A stretch of DNA of 64,000 nucleotides from an uncultured Sunxiuqinia sp. (GTDB taxonomy: Bacteria > Bacteroidota > Bacteroidia > Bacteroidales > Prolixibacteraceae): contig NZ_CANLZV010000001.1 in the NCBI RefSeq assembly GCF_947495665.1, positions 599,953 to 663,952 of the forward strand, written 5' to 3'. Made by a program: the position numbers and the translations under genes. The notes below the pieces were generated by a model that saw nothing but the letters and a program-made list of their open reading frames with translations, was not told the DNA's origin and did not search any database. Positions 1-7,698 of this stretch are shown here, in pieces. Each line of letters starts with the position of its first letter. Position 1 is the first letter of the stretch.

Positions 1-1393
1 AACCGACATCATCCAGAAAATTCAGACGATTACTGATTTCGATCAGAATGCGTTTGGCAACTTGCGTCTCGTGCTCGTTAATGTCCAATTCTTTGAAGAA
101 TATTTTCAATTCATTAACAGGCAACAAAACCAAATCCTGAATAGAATACCCTCCGACTTTGACATAGCCGGCTTCCTTTTTTAATCGCGTTCCGCGGCAG
201 TCGGTGCAGTTCGTCTTTCCACGGTAGCGCGAAAGCATAACGCGATACTGAATTTTGTAGCTTTTCGATTCCAGCATTTTAAAGAAGGCGTTTAACCCTT
301 CAAAGTAACTGTTGCCGGTCCAAAGTAATTCCCGCTGTTCCTCGTTCAGTTCGTAATAAGGTTTGTGTATCGGAAAATTGAATGAGGCTGCATGCTGAAT
401 GAGTTCATATTTCCATTTTTGCATACTTTCGCCTTTCCAGCAGGCCACGGCATCCTGATAGATGGAAAGCGATTTGTCCGGAATGACCAGATCTTCGTCA
501 ATTCCGATAACCTTGCCATAGCCCTCACAGGTGGGACAAGCGCCTACGGGATTGTTAAAGCTGAACAGGTGCTCGGAGGGTTCTTCAAATTCAAGACCAT
601 CGGCTTCAAACAAATTGGAAAACACGTGTTCCGTTGGTTGGTCTCCCTCATAGGTTTTAACAATTGCGGTTCCACGGCCTTCAAAAAAGGCCGTCTCCAC
701 TGAATCAGCCATGCGGCTTACATTGTCTTCGTCCTGGGAGGCTTGTAACCTGTCTATAACAATGTTGCACTGCCCCGAGCAGAAATCTGCTTTCTGGTCG
801 GCTATTAATTGATCGATTCGCTTAATTCCTTCGGGAGTTTCAATTCTTGAAAACCCTTGTTGCAGTAAAAGTTCAGCTTCTTCTTGCACTGTACGTCCGT
901 TTTTGGTTGTCAGTGGTGAGCATATCAGTACGCGGGTGTCGGTTGGGTGAGTACAAATATAGTTGACCACATCGGTTACCCGGTGACGCTTAACTTCCTG
1001 GCCGGAAATGGGGGAATAGGTCTTGCCAATGCGGGCAAATAACAGCTTTAGGTAATCATAAATTTCGGTTGATGTTCCTACTGTAGAACGTGGATTTCGG
1101 GTGTTTACCTTTTGTTCGATGGCGATGGCCGGAGGAATTCCTTTGATGAAGTCAACCTCTGGTTTGTTGATTCGGCCAAGAAACTGCCGGGCATATGAAG
1201 ACAGGCTTTCTACATACCGTCGTTGCCCTTCCGCATAAAGCGTGTCGAATGCCAGCGATGATTTTCCGGAGCCTGAGAGTCCGGTAATAACCATAAGTTT
1301 GTTTCTGGGTATTTTGATTTCAACGTTTTGAAGGTTGTGAACCCGAGCCCCTTTGATATGTATTTCCTGAGTTGTTATTTTATTCTTTGCCAT
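1..1393 (-). CDS. uvrA: UvrA, excinuclease ABC subunit A (N-terminal 464 residues; runs off the window)
   Basis: This is the DNA-damage recognition ATPase of nucleotide excision repair, which loads UvrB onto lesions. The reverse-strand reading frame is open from the ATG at 1393 to the window edge, so only the N-terminal half is present. The first ABC domain's Walker A motif GLSGSGKSS lies at about residues 38-46, followed by the family stretch EGQRRYVESLSSYARQF. A CxxC zinc-finger pair (CPTCEGYGK) lies near residue 285. The start is the first ATG and gives the usual UvrA N-terminus (MAKNKITTQEIHIKGARVHN). The gene diverges from an ECF sigma factor. Family assignment is very secure; only the C-terminal half cannot be judged. 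Confidence 0.97.
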   Translation of the reverse strand, partial: MAKNKITTQEIHIKGARVHNLQNVEIKIPRNKLMVITGLSGSGKSSLAFDTLYAEGQRRYVESLSSYARQFLGRINKPEVDFIKGIPPAIAIEQKVNTRNPRSTVGTSTEIYDYLKLLFARIGKTYSPISGQEVKRHRVTDVVNYICTHPTDTRVLICSPLTTKNGRTVQEEAELLLQQGFSRIETPEGIKRIDQLIADQKADFCSGQCNIVIDRLQASQDEDNVSRMADSVETAFFEGRGTAIVKTYEGDQPTEHVFSNLFEADGLEFEEPSEHLFSFNNPVGACPTCEGYGKVIGIDEDLVIPDKSLSIYQDAVACWKGESMQKWKYELIQHAASFNFPIHKPYYELNEEQRELLWTGNSYFEGLNAFFKMLESKSYKIQYRVMLSRYRGKTNCTDCRGTRLKKEAGYVKVGGYSIQDLVLLPVNELKIFFKELDINEHETQVAKRILIEISNRLNFLDDVG

Positions 1394-1461
1394 CGACGTA
1401 TCTCTATTTAGGCGGTAATAAATTTGTTTTTTTAGCAAAAAACCAGCATTTTTACCTCGTG

Positions 1462-1469
1462 CAAAATTA
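1462..1469 (-). promoter_or_regulatory. Putative uvrA -7 element
   Basis: Read on the minus strand this is TAATTTTG, matching the Bacteroidota primary-sigma -7 consensus TAnnTTTG, about 70 bases before the uvrA start. I see no good TTTG -33 element at the right spacing, so this is a weak prediction. Confidence 0.3.
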
Positions 1470-1517
1470 AGAAATTGTTTTACTCACACCTAAAATAGAT
1501 CGCCTATAGAAGAATTT

Positions 1518-1525
1518 TACTTTTG
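1518..1525 (+). promoter_or_regulatory. Putative -7 element of the ECF sigma gene
   Basis: TACTTTTG matches the Bacteroidota -7 consensus TAnnTTTG and lies about 30 bases before the ATG at 1554. No convincing -33 TTTG lies at 18-21 bases upstream, so only the -7 half is supported. Confidence 0.4.
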
Positions 1526-1553
1526 TTTATCAGTATAATATAAATTGAAAGTA

Positions 1554-2147
1554 ATGTTCGATACAGATACATTGAACGAAAATCAACTCGTTCAGAATTT
1601 TATAAATGGTGATCAGTTGGCTCTTGAAGAGCTCGTCAAAAGACATAAAAACAGGGTTTTTACCTACATTGTTTTAATTGTCAAAAATCATCAACTCGCA
1701 GAAGACATTTTTCAGGATACCTTTATCAAGGTAATCCGTTCGTTAAAAACAGGGAAATATACCGAGAATGGGAAGTTTGTTTCTTGGGTTCTCCGGATTG
1801 CCCATAACCTCATCATTGACCATTTCAGGAAGGAAAAGTTGCTGAATACAACGTCGAATGATGATACCGAAATTGACCTCTTCAATTCGCAAAGGTACTC
1901 CGACGAAAATATTGAAGATAAGCTGGTGTATGAGCAAATAACTGAAGATGTGCGGAAGTTGGTTGAACTGCTTCCGGAAGATCAACGGCAGGTTATTGTG
2001 ATGCGACATTACATGGGCTTGAGCTTTAAGGAAATTTCAAAACAAACAGATGTGAGTATTAATACTGCCTTGGGGCGCATGCGCTATGCGCTGATCAACC
2101 TGCGAAAATTGATTGAGAAGAATAAGCTGAGTTTGACAAAAATTTAG
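1554..2147 (+). CDS. ECF-family RNA polymerase sigma factor (SigW-like)
   Basis: An alternative sigma factor of about 197 residues. Region 2 spans the first ~95 residues (QNFINGDQLALEELVKRHK, then the AEDIFQDTF region 2.2 motif). Region 4 is C-terminal, with LPEDQRQVIVMRHYMGLSFKEI and a helix-turn-helix ending in NTALGRMRYAL. An in-frame TTG lies nine bases upstream at 1545, but the ATG at 1554 is preferred. Unlike the second ECF gene of this window it has no adjacent FecR-type anti-sigma gene. It is followed after 65 bases by a small acidic protein, and together they end at a strong hairpin. Family sure; regulon unknown. Confidence 0.93.
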   Translation: MFDTDTLNENQLVQNFINGDQLALEELVKRHKNRVFTYIVLIVKNHQLAEDIFQDTFIKVIRSLKTGKYTENGKFVSWVLRIAHNLIIDHFRKEKLLNTTSNDDTEIDLFNSQRYSDENIEDKLVYEQITEDVRKLVELLPEDQRQVIVMRHYMGLSFKEISKQTDVSINTALGRMRYALINLRKLIEKNKLSLTKI

Positions 2148-2212
2148 GGATAGGGTAGACAATAATTGTTAAGGGTTGGCGTTTTCTATTTGAATCTTAA
2201 AATGAAACGAAA

Positions 2213-2449
2213 ATGCCTATGAAGAAGAATTTTACCTTAGTTTATTTTATTCATGATTTTGCGATTGATCGGTGTGGACCTCAGGAAATTGAAACAAATG
2301 ACTTGATGGGAGAAAATGAACATCAACAGGGAAAGGAGCGTTCGTTTACGCCATCAGAAAAGTCAGTTGAGGCAATTTTGAATTTTTCCCGGTCATACGA
2401 TGTTTTGAATTCGCGTTTAACCGCAAGCATCGAGCTTATTAAGAACTAA
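2213..2449 (+). CDS. Small conserved-looking hypothetical protein
   Basis: A 78-residue protein with no recognised domain, no signal peptide and no membrane segment. The N-terminal half (MKKNFTLVYFIHDFAIDRC) is hydrophobic/aromatic. The C-terminal half reads as one amphipathic helix (SEKSVEAILNFSRSYDVLNSRL). It lies 65 bases downstream of the sigma factor and just ahead of a rho-independent terminator, so it is probably co-transcribed with the sigma gene. Starts at 2213 and 2219 are both possible. A role as partner of the sigma factor is only suggested by position. Confidence 0.65.
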   Translation: MPMKKNFTLVYFIHDFAIDRCGPQEIETNDLMGENEHQQGKERSFTPSEKSVEAILNFSRSYDVLNSRLTASIELIKN

Positions 2450-2470
2450 TCAAAGTGAAAAAGTGGTTGT

Positions 2471-2499
2471 AAAGCATCTTGACAAAGATGCTTTTTTTT
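2471..2499 (+). terminator. Rho-independent terminator
   Basis: A perfect 10-bp stem (AAAGCATCTT / AAGATGCTTT) with a short loop runs straight into a run of eight T. It lies 22 bases after the small gene that follows the ECF sigma factor and closes that transcription unit. Confidence 0.85.
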
Positions 2500-2544
2500 G
2501 GTAGCTTAGTGATATCATATTAATATCAATCTAATCTTCAAGCT

Positions 2545-3390
2545 ATGGAAAGAAATCATCATGCGCTATCTGGTTATGTTTTTGTTCTTGTTGAATTTGT
2601 ACTAATTGTGCTCATTGTTCTTGGTTTTACTCTGGGAATGGCTCTTCCTGCCGTTGCTTTAATCGTGGTTTTTATTTTTCTGGCCGTTGGCTTTACAGTT
2701 GTTAATCCGAACGAGAGTGTTGTTTTGGTGTTGTTTGGCGATTACCGAGGGACTGTGAAAAAGAATGGTTTTTGCTGGGTCAATCCTTTTTTTACGAAGA
2801 AGAAGATTTCACTGCGGGCTCGTAACCTGGATAGTGAGCCAATTAAGGTCAATGATAAAATTGGAAATCCCATTCGGATTGGTGTGGTGCTGGTTTGGCG
2901 GGTAAAAAACACATTTAAGGCGGCTTTCGATGTGAACGATTTTGAACATTTTGTAACGATTCAAACGGAAGCAGCGATCCGTAAGCTGGCCGGTCTTTAT
3001 CCATATGATAATTTTGAAGATCATGAGGCTGAAATTACGCTTCGAAGCGGAGGCGAAGAAGTGAATGAGGAATTAGAAAAAGAAGTAACAGAACGACTGG
3101 CAATTGCTGGAATTGAAGTGATGGAGGCCCGGATTAATTACCTGGCTTATGCGCAGGAGATTGCCCAGGCCATGTTGAAGCGCCAACAGGCAACCGCTAT
3201 TGTTGCTGCACGATTTAAAATCGTGGAAGGAGCCGTTGGTATGGTCGAAATGGCTTTGGACGAATTAGGCGAGAAAGGAATTGTAGAGCTTGATGAAGAC
3301 AAAAAGGCGACCATGGTCAGTAACTTGATGGTTGTTCTTTGTGGAGACAAAGAGGCTACTCCCGTGGTTAATACAGGCTCTATTTATTAA
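2545..3390 (+). CDS. SPFH/Band 7 domain membrane protein
   Basis: A 281-residue stomatin/prohibitin-like (SPFH) protein, expected to sit in the inner membrane and form ring-like scaffolds. Two hydrophobic helices cover about residues 12-54 (VFVLVEFVLIVLIVLGF and ALIVVFIFLAVGFTVV). The SPFH domain then begins at VNPNESVVLVLFGDYRGTV and includes VNDKIGNPIRIGVVLVWRV. The C-terminal coiled region (YAQEIAQAMLKRQQATAIVAA) is the flotillin-like helix. Small genes for a possible peptide and an Arc-type DNA-binding protein follow closely, suggesting one transcript. Physiological role not deducible. Confidence 0.9.
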   Translation: MERNHHALSGYVFVLVEFVLIVLIVLGFTLGMALPAVALIVVFIFLAVGFTVVNPNESVVLVLFGDYRGTVKKNGFCWVNPFFTKKKISLRARNLDSEPIKVNDKIGNPIRIGVVLVWRVKNTFKAAFDVNDFEHFVTIQTEAAIRKLAGLYPYDNFEDHEAEITLRSGGEEVNEELEKEVTERLAIAGIEVMEARINYLAYAQEIAQAMLKRQQATAIVAARFKIVEGAVGMVEMALDELGEKGIVELDEDKKATMVSNLMVVLCGDKEATPVVNTGSIY

Positions 3391-3401
3391 ATGAAAATTT
3401 T

Positions 3402-3560
3402 GTGACGAAAAAGAACCTGAAGTCAGTAAGCACTCTTTATTCTAATGCATTTCAGTTGTATGCAATGCATGTTTACCTGGACCATGCTGTTGGTTGGAGC
3501 CGTCCCCAGCTGATAGCTTGGCCTAAAAATTGGTCGATTTTTAATTATACAGAAGGATAG
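3402..3560 (+). CDS. Possible 52-residue small protein (GTG start)
   Basis: An open frame from GTG at 3402 to TAG at 3560 fills the gap between the SPFH gene and the Arc-type gene, and its stop lies one base before the next ATG. The product would begin VTKKNLKSVSTLYSNAF and end with a tryptophan-rich tail (WSRPQLIAWPKNWSIFNY). It matches no family I know. Tight packing favours a real gene, but GTG start, shortness and odd composition leave a decayed remnant possible. Confidence 0.3.
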   Translation: MTKKNLKSVSTLYSNAFQLYAMHVYLDHAVGWSRPQLIAWPKNWSIFNYTEG

Positions 3561-3561
3561 G

Positions 3562-3738
3562 ATGAGCAAGGGAAAGAAGAAATCATTTGTATTGCGTTTA
3601 GATCCGAAAGATTATGCTGCGCTGGAACGCTGGGCAGCGGATGATTTTCGGAGTATTAATGGTCAGCTGGAATGGTTGATAAATAAAGCTTTGAAAGAGG
3701 CAGGCCGAAAGCCTGGAAAGGAATCAAAAGACGAGTAG
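3562..3738 (+). CDS. Arc-family (ribbon-helix-helix) DNA-binding protein
   Basis: A 58-residue basic protein starting MSKGKKKSFVLRLDPKDYAA. The strand KSFVLRLDP followed by helix YAALERWAADDFRSINGQLEWLINKAL is the Arc/MetJ-type ribbon-helix-helix pattern, in which paired strands enter the major groove. In Bacteroidota such proteins commonly lie beside SPFH genes and give the SPFH protein's transcript a likely regulator. The ATG is one base after the stop of the preceding small frame, which suggests translational coupling. Fold call is good; the target operator is unknown. Confidence 0.8.
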   Translation: MSKGKKKSFVLRLDPKDYAALERWAADDFRSINGQLEWLINKALKEAGRKPGKESKDE

Positions 3739-3812
3739 CAGCATCTGGTCAGTTCCGGATGGCTGCTTTTTATAGAATTTGTTTAACATGAAACAGGGAT
3801 AAGAATATCTGT

Positions 3813-4022
3813 ATGAGAAAAGTTTATGTTTGCCCCAAATGCGGAGGGAAAAAGCCCGAAGTTGATGAAATTCGAACAACCGGATCCGGGTTTACCAAGT
3901 ATTTTAATATCCAAAACAGACGATTCACCGCAGTTTCTTGCACTGCCTGCGGATATACTGAGTTGTATAAGGGAGCTAAACTGCCGGGAGGGAGCAGCGT
4001 ATTGGATTTTGTAACCAACTAA
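3813..4022 (+). CDS. Zinc-ribbon protein, predicted nucleic-acid-binding (COG3478-like)
   Basis: A 69-residue protein with two CxxC knuckles, CPKCGG at residues 8-13 and CTACGY near residue 44, which would bind one zinc ion. Between them is the conserved stretch EIRTTGSGFTKYFNIQNRRF. This arrangement matches the small zinc-ribbon family predicted to bind nucleic acid. It is 74 bases after the Arc-type gene and likely ends the same transcript. No experimental role is known to me. Confidence 0.8.
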   Translation: MRKVYVCPKCGGKKPEVDEIRTTGSGFTKYFNIQNRRFTAVSCTACGYTELYKGAKLPGGSSVLDFVTN

Positions 4023-4337
4023 AAGGTTTTTGGCTAGTTGCCCGGATGTGTTTTGTGAATTGAAGAGATCACGATGGCTCCATCCGGGGTTTCAGGGCGC
4101 ATTCCTATGTTCCAGAGCATGTTCTGTGGTTAAATGCTGCTTAAAAGGAATATTGTACAACATTTTTTGGGAAAATCCGGTTTCTTAATTCGCGTATTAT
4201 CAGTATATTAAAATATTGAAAAAAAACAGCGTTTATCCTAGCCCTAAAATAGGATATGATTTATTGAAGCATGCGAATATTAATATATATATTTATACCA
4301 GCATGTGATTTAACTCTAACTACAGACTTAAAACCGG
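4023..4337. other. 315-base intergenic region ahead of the Crp/Fnr gene
   Basis: No coding frame is convincing here. The right half is very AT-rich (for example AATATTAATATATATATT near 4274-4292) and should contain the promoter of the Crp/Fnr gene. It holds the inverted repeat listed separately at 4234-4256. Confidence 0.5.
4234..4256. promoter_or_regulatory. Inverted repeat TATCCTA-N9-TAGGATA
   Basis: Two perfect 7-base arms separated by 9 bases lie about 80 bases before the Crp/Fnr start codon. Size and position would suit an operator. No protein can be assigned to it. Confidence 0.35.
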
Positions 4338-5063
4338 ATGTTTAAAGAAGCGGAAATAAATGATTGTGTAAATTGTGGATTAACCTGCTGCTTGAATTGT
4401 TTGCCTGAGGCAGAGTCCAGTATCTTCGAATGCCTGTCAAAGGAGGATATGGATTACCTGATGACAAGTCGGCGAAATGTAGTCTTTAATCCAGGTGAAA
4501 CCATTATTAAGCAAAATACATCGACCACACACTTCGTATGCATGAAAAAAGGTTTAGCTAAGGTGGTTGCTGAAGGAAGTACGGGAAAAAATGTCATCAT
4601 GCGCCTGATTTCTACCCATAATCTGGTGACAGCCGGAGGAGTAATTAGTGATGATATCCGGCACTTTACGGTTACCGCGTTAACAACGGTTGAATGTTGT
4701 TTTATTGACTCCAGTCGGTTAAATACGCTGCTTGCCCGCAATAGTCGCTTTGCTTATGAGCTTCTGAAATATAATAATAAGCAAAGTATTCAGATGTTGA
4801 ATACTTTGATTGGTTTAACTCAGAAATACATGCCCGGTCGCGTGGCAGACACCCTCCTTTACCTGAAGAATGAAATTTATAAAGCAAATCCTTTTCAGTA
4901 TAAGCTGAGTAAGCAGGAATTTGCTGAAATGTCGGGGATGACAAAAGAGAGCTTTATTCGGAACATGAAAGAATTAGAGGTCTCAGGAATCATCTTGCAG
5001 CGACGTAATGAAATTGAGATTCTGAATGAGCCGGAGCTGATAAAAATCAGCAAAAACGGCTAA
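4338..5063 (+). CDS. Crp/Fnr-family transcriptional regulator with Cys-rich N-terminus
   Basis: A 241-residue regulator. The N-terminus has closely spaced cysteines (residues 11, 14, 18, 19 and 22: DCVNCGLTCCLNC), which could ligate an Fe-S cluster or sense redox state as in Fnr proteins. A cyclic-nucleotide-binding beta-roll covers about residues 30-145 (NVVFNPGETIIKQ...GLAKVVAEG). The C-terminal winged helix-turn-helix includes KLSKQEFAEMSGMTKESFIRNM. It lies directly upstream of the multihaem cytochrome locus, and an FNR-like palindrome immediately follows its stop, so it probably controls that locus. Redox or oxygen sensing is inferred, not shown. Confidence 0.9.
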   Translation: MFKEAEINDCVNCGLTCCLNCLPEAESSIFECLSKEDMDYLMTSRRNVVFNPGETIIKQNTSTTHFVCMKKGLAKVVAEGSTGKNVIMRLISTHNLVTAGGVISDDIRHFTVTALTTVECCFIDSSRLNTLLARNSRFAYELLKYNNKQSIQMLNTLIGLTQKYMPGRVADTLLYLKNEIYKANPFQYKLSKQEFAEMSGMTKESFIRNMKELEVSGIILQRRNEIEILNEPELIKISKNG

Positions 5064-5077
5064 TTGACATATGTCAA
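5064..5077. promoter_or_regulatory. FNR/CRP-type palindrome TTGAC-ATAT-GTCAA
   Basis: A perfect 14-base palindrome with the architecture of an FNR box (TTGAT-N4-ATCAA in E. coli) lies just after the Crp/Fnr gene. It is centred about 76 bases before the transcription start predicted from the -7-like TACTTTTA at 5133-5140. The simplest reading is the activator site through which the neighbouring regulator controls the cytochrome locus. Confidence 0.55.
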
Positions 5078-5201
5078 CTTTTCCCTCGAAATATATCACT
5101 GCTTAGGCTTTAGAACTTAGTGCTTTCGGTTATACTTTTATAATCAAACTAAAGAGTTGGAAGGAATTCCAAATTACATGAATGTACTAAATTTTAAGCG
5201 T

Positions 5202-6248
5202 ATGAAACTTAGAGAAATAACCAAGTTATTGTTTGTTGCCTCGCTCGTATTATTACTTATTCCAGCGTGTGTTAAAGAAGGACCTCAGGGACTTCCTGGG
5301 GTAGATGGTGAAGACGGTCTTGATGGTGCTGATGGTGCTGATGGACATGTAACCTGCCTGGTTTGCCACGGCGGAGAGAATATTGAAGCAATTCAAGGGC
5401 AATTTGCAATGTCAGTCCACAAAAGTGGAGTAAATGCAGTTGCTTATGCAGGTGCCAGAGCCGATTGTGCTCAATGTCATTCGCATGAAGGTTTTGTTCA
5501 GTTTGCTGAGTTCGGTGAGGTTTTTGGAGCCATTACCAGTCCTAATGCATGGGAATGTGGGACTTGTCATGGTTTGCATAATTCATTCGAGTCCGGAGAT
5601 TATGCCCTTCGTTTGAGTGATCCTGTTAATCCGATCTTCGATGAAACTGTAACAATGGATTTGATGGGCAATAGTAATTTATGTGCAAACTGTCACCAGT
5701 CTCGTCGTGCAGAACCTGCGATTGATAAACCAGGTGATACCTACAGAATTACAAATACTCATTATGGACCGCACCACGGAGCTCAGGCCAATGTTGTTGC
5801 TGGTGTTGGTTTTGCCGAAATTGAAGGGTCAACAGAATACCCAACAGCAGGTTCTAACTTACACTTAGCTCAGGCTTCTTGTGTTGGATGTCATATGGGT
5901 GATTTTGTGGACGGACAGGGAGGTCACTCCTGGAATCCGAGTGTGAATGCTTGTAATGAATGTCATGATGCAGATGCGACTGATTTCAATTACGGTGGTA
6001 TTCAAACAGATATTCAAGATAAATTGGTTGAATTAAGAGACTTGTTAATTGCCGCTGGCGTTGTGGCAGGTGATGATGCAACAGGTTATCATCCGGTAGT
6101 TGGAGAACACTCAATGGTGAGAGCCCGTGCATTCTTTAACTGGGCTGGCTTGGACGAAGATCGTAGTTTAGGCGTGCACAACCCTAAATATGTGAGAGCT
6201 TTGTTGAATAACTCCATCGAAGCATTAGAAGCAGAAGCTGTTAATTAA
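5202..6248 (+). CDS. Hexahaem c-type cytochrome lipoprotein with collagen-like linker
   Basis: Predicted outer-membrane or surface lipoprotein of about 348 residues. From the chosen ATG the lipobox is LIPAC, with the lipidated Cys near residue 23. It is followed by seven Gly-X-Y triplets (GPQ GLP GVD GED GLD GAD GAD), a short collagen-like stalk. Six CxxCH haem sites follow: CLVCH, CAQCH, CGTCH, CANCH, CVGCH, CNECH. An ATG at 5178 would add eight residues before the signal; 5202 gives a typical short lipoprotein signal. A strong terminator follows the gene. A stalked lipidated multihaem protein fits extracellular or periplasmic electron transfer. No catalytic domain was recognised, so a terminal-reductase role is open. 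Confidence 0.88.
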   Translation: MKLREITKLLFVASLVLLLIPACVKEGPQGLPGVDGEDGLDGADGADGHVTCLVCHGGENIEAIQGQFAMSVHKSGVNAVAYAGARADCAQCHSHEGFVQFAEFGEVFGAITSPNAWECGTCHGLHNSFESGDYALRLSDPVNPIFDETVTMDLMGNSNLCANCHQSRRAEPAIDKPGDTYRITNTHYGPHHGAQANVVAGVGFAEIEGSTEYPTAGSNLHLAQASCVGCHMGDFVDGQGGHSWNPSVNACNECHDADATDFNYGGIQTDIQDKLVELRDLLIAAGVVAGDDATGYHPVVGEHSMVRARAFFNWAGLDEDRSLGVHNPKYVRALLNNSIEALEAEAVN

Positions 6249-6265
6249 AAAATACTCCATTTAAA

Positions 6266-6300
6266 GAAAAAAGCTTCTTCTCCAAACAGAAGCTTTTTTC
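6266..6300 (+). terminator. Rho-independent terminator after the hexahaem lipoprotein
   Basis: A perfect 13-bp stem (GAAAAAAGCTTCT / AGAAGCTTTTTTC) around a 9-base loop, with the T-rich arm downstream. It would at least partly separate the hexahaem gene from the rest of the locus. Confidence 0.85.
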
Positions 6301-6329
6301 TTATCGAGATAAGCTAAACACCACGCAAA

Positions 6330-6710
6330 ATGAAAAAAATTAAATTATTCCTGATTATTGCAGTTCTTGGCTTAGCAATTAGCGCATGTGAGTATGATTT
6401 TATTGCTCAGGAAGAGCTTCCCGATATTCCCGTCGATGAAGATGTAAGTTTTTCTGAAGTCATTCTCCCCATTTTTACTTCACGTTGTGCTGAATGTCAT
6501 CAAGCCGGAGGGCAAGCTCCTGATTTAACTGCAGACAAAGCCTATCAGAGCATTAATACGGCTAAATACATTGATACCGCTAACCCCGAATCAAGCTTGA
6601 TTTATTCCTATGTGGCTCCCGGAGCATCAACGCACGGGCACCGGCAATATACAGCAGCCCAGGCCCAGTTCGTTTTGGTTTGGATTCAGCAGGGAGCGAT
6701 GAATAATTAG
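6330..6710 (+). CDS. Monohaem cytochrome c-like lipoprotein
   Basis: A 126-residue lipoprotein: signal MKKIKLFLIIAVLGLAISAC with the lipid Cys at residue 20. It has one haem site, CAECH, in SEVILPIFTSRCAECHQAGG. The pattern 'F..V.LPIF..RC..CH..G' is that of the small single-haem domains often fused or attached to enzymes in Bacteroidota and Planctomycetes. A late YTAAQAQFVLVWIQQGA helix ends the domain. Its stop nearly coincides with a GTG of the next frame, and the beta-barrel gene's true start follows 23 bases later, so the two are one operon. Confidence 0.85.
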   Translation: MKKIKLFLIIAVLGLAISACEYDFIAQEELPDIPVDEDVSFSEVILPIFTSRCAECHQAGGQAPDLTADKAYQSINTAKYIDTANPESSLIYSYVAPGASTHGHRQYTAAQAQFVLVWIQQGAMNN

Positions 6711-6733
6711 TGAAAATCAAAAGAAATCATACT

Positions 6734-7675
6734 ATGAAGAGTAAAATATTATATATCCTTTTAGGTCTGTTTGTTTGCACTAATTTGTTTGCTCAGGAAG
6801 AAACGACTGAAGTTAAAGAGAAGGATAAACCGGTACGGTTTGCCTGGGAAAGCGGAATGTTAATTGACCAGCAAACTTCGATGGTGCCAACCGTGAAAAC
6901 CCTGGAAATGGTCATTCAGCATAAATTTGGTAGCATCGACAATGGCAGCTCCGATTTATGGGGGATTTATGCGCCTGCTGGTAACATCCGGTTAGGATTG
7001 AACTACGTTGTTGCAAACAATGTGCAAATCGGTTGGGGAATCTCGCGCAGGAACATGTATAACGACTTCAACATTAAGTGGACCATTCTGGAGCAAACGC
7101 GTAAAAATAAAGTGCCCGTTTTTGTCACAGTCTTTGCCAATACCGCTATTGACGGGATGGATCGTGACGATCTTGAGCTTTATAATTACGACATGCCTTA
7201 TGCCAGGTCCCGCTTTAATTTGAAGTCTCGCATGTCTTACTTTGCTGAGTTAATTATTGGACGTAAAGTGACCAATGCTTTGTCGGTGCAAGGTGCAGTA
7301 AGCTTTTCGCATGCAAACTTTGTTCCCCAGTGGCAGGATCACGACCGGGTTGGACTACACTTTAACGGTCGTTTGAAAGTAAGTCCCCAGGGAGCTATCA
7401 TCTTTAACTTTGATGCTCCTCTGCAAATTGATGATCTCTCAGAACAAAATCCGGGCTGGAATGCGGAGAACACGCCGGGGTGGGATGGACCTTATCATCC
7501 GGAGCCAAACCTGTCATTCGGTTATGAAGTGTCAACAAGTACGCATGCTTTCCAAATTTATATGGGTAATTCTCAGGCCATGTTGTTGCAAGACATGATG
7601 ATTAACAATTATAATGGCATTGATTTTGATAACTTTGCTATAGGGTTTACAATTACCCGGTTATGGAGTTTTTAA
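6734..7675 (+). CDS. DUF5777-type outer-membrane beta-barrel protein
   Basis: About 313 residues. It has a cleavable signal (MKSKILYILLGLFVCTNLFAQ) and then alternating amphipathic strands typical of a barrel (NIRLGLNYVVANNVQIGWGISR, SYFAELIIGRKV). The last residue is Phe (TRLWSF), as expected of an outer-membrane protein recognised by the BAM machinery. It resembles the DUF5777 family found beside cytochromes in Bacteroidota. A GTG frame begins 24 bases earlier, but the ATG at 6734 starts a normal signal peptide. Between periplasmic and lipidated cytochromes it could be the barrel of an electron conduit; this is inference. Confidence 0.78.
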   Translation: MKSKILYILLGLFVCTNLFAQEETTEVKEKDKPVRFAWESGMLIDQQTSMVPTVKTLEMVIQHKFGSIDNGSSDLWGIYAPAGNIRLGLNYVVANNVQIGWGISRRNMYNDFNIKWTILEQTRKNKVPVFVTVFANTAIDGMDRDDLELYNYDMPYARSRFNLKSRMSYFAELIIGRKVTNALSVQGAVSFSHANFVPQWQDHDRVGLHFNGRLKVSPQGAIIFNFDAPLQIDDLSEQNPGWNAENTPGWDGPYHPEPNLSFGYEVSTSTHAFQIYMGNSQAMLLQDMMINNYNGIDFDNFAIGFTITRLWSF

Positions 7676-7698
7676 TTGACATTTTAAAATTGAGAGAT

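Noticed and set aside
392..703. Plus-strand frame within the start of the window
   Set aside because: It is antisense to uvrA, whose translation is unmistakable.
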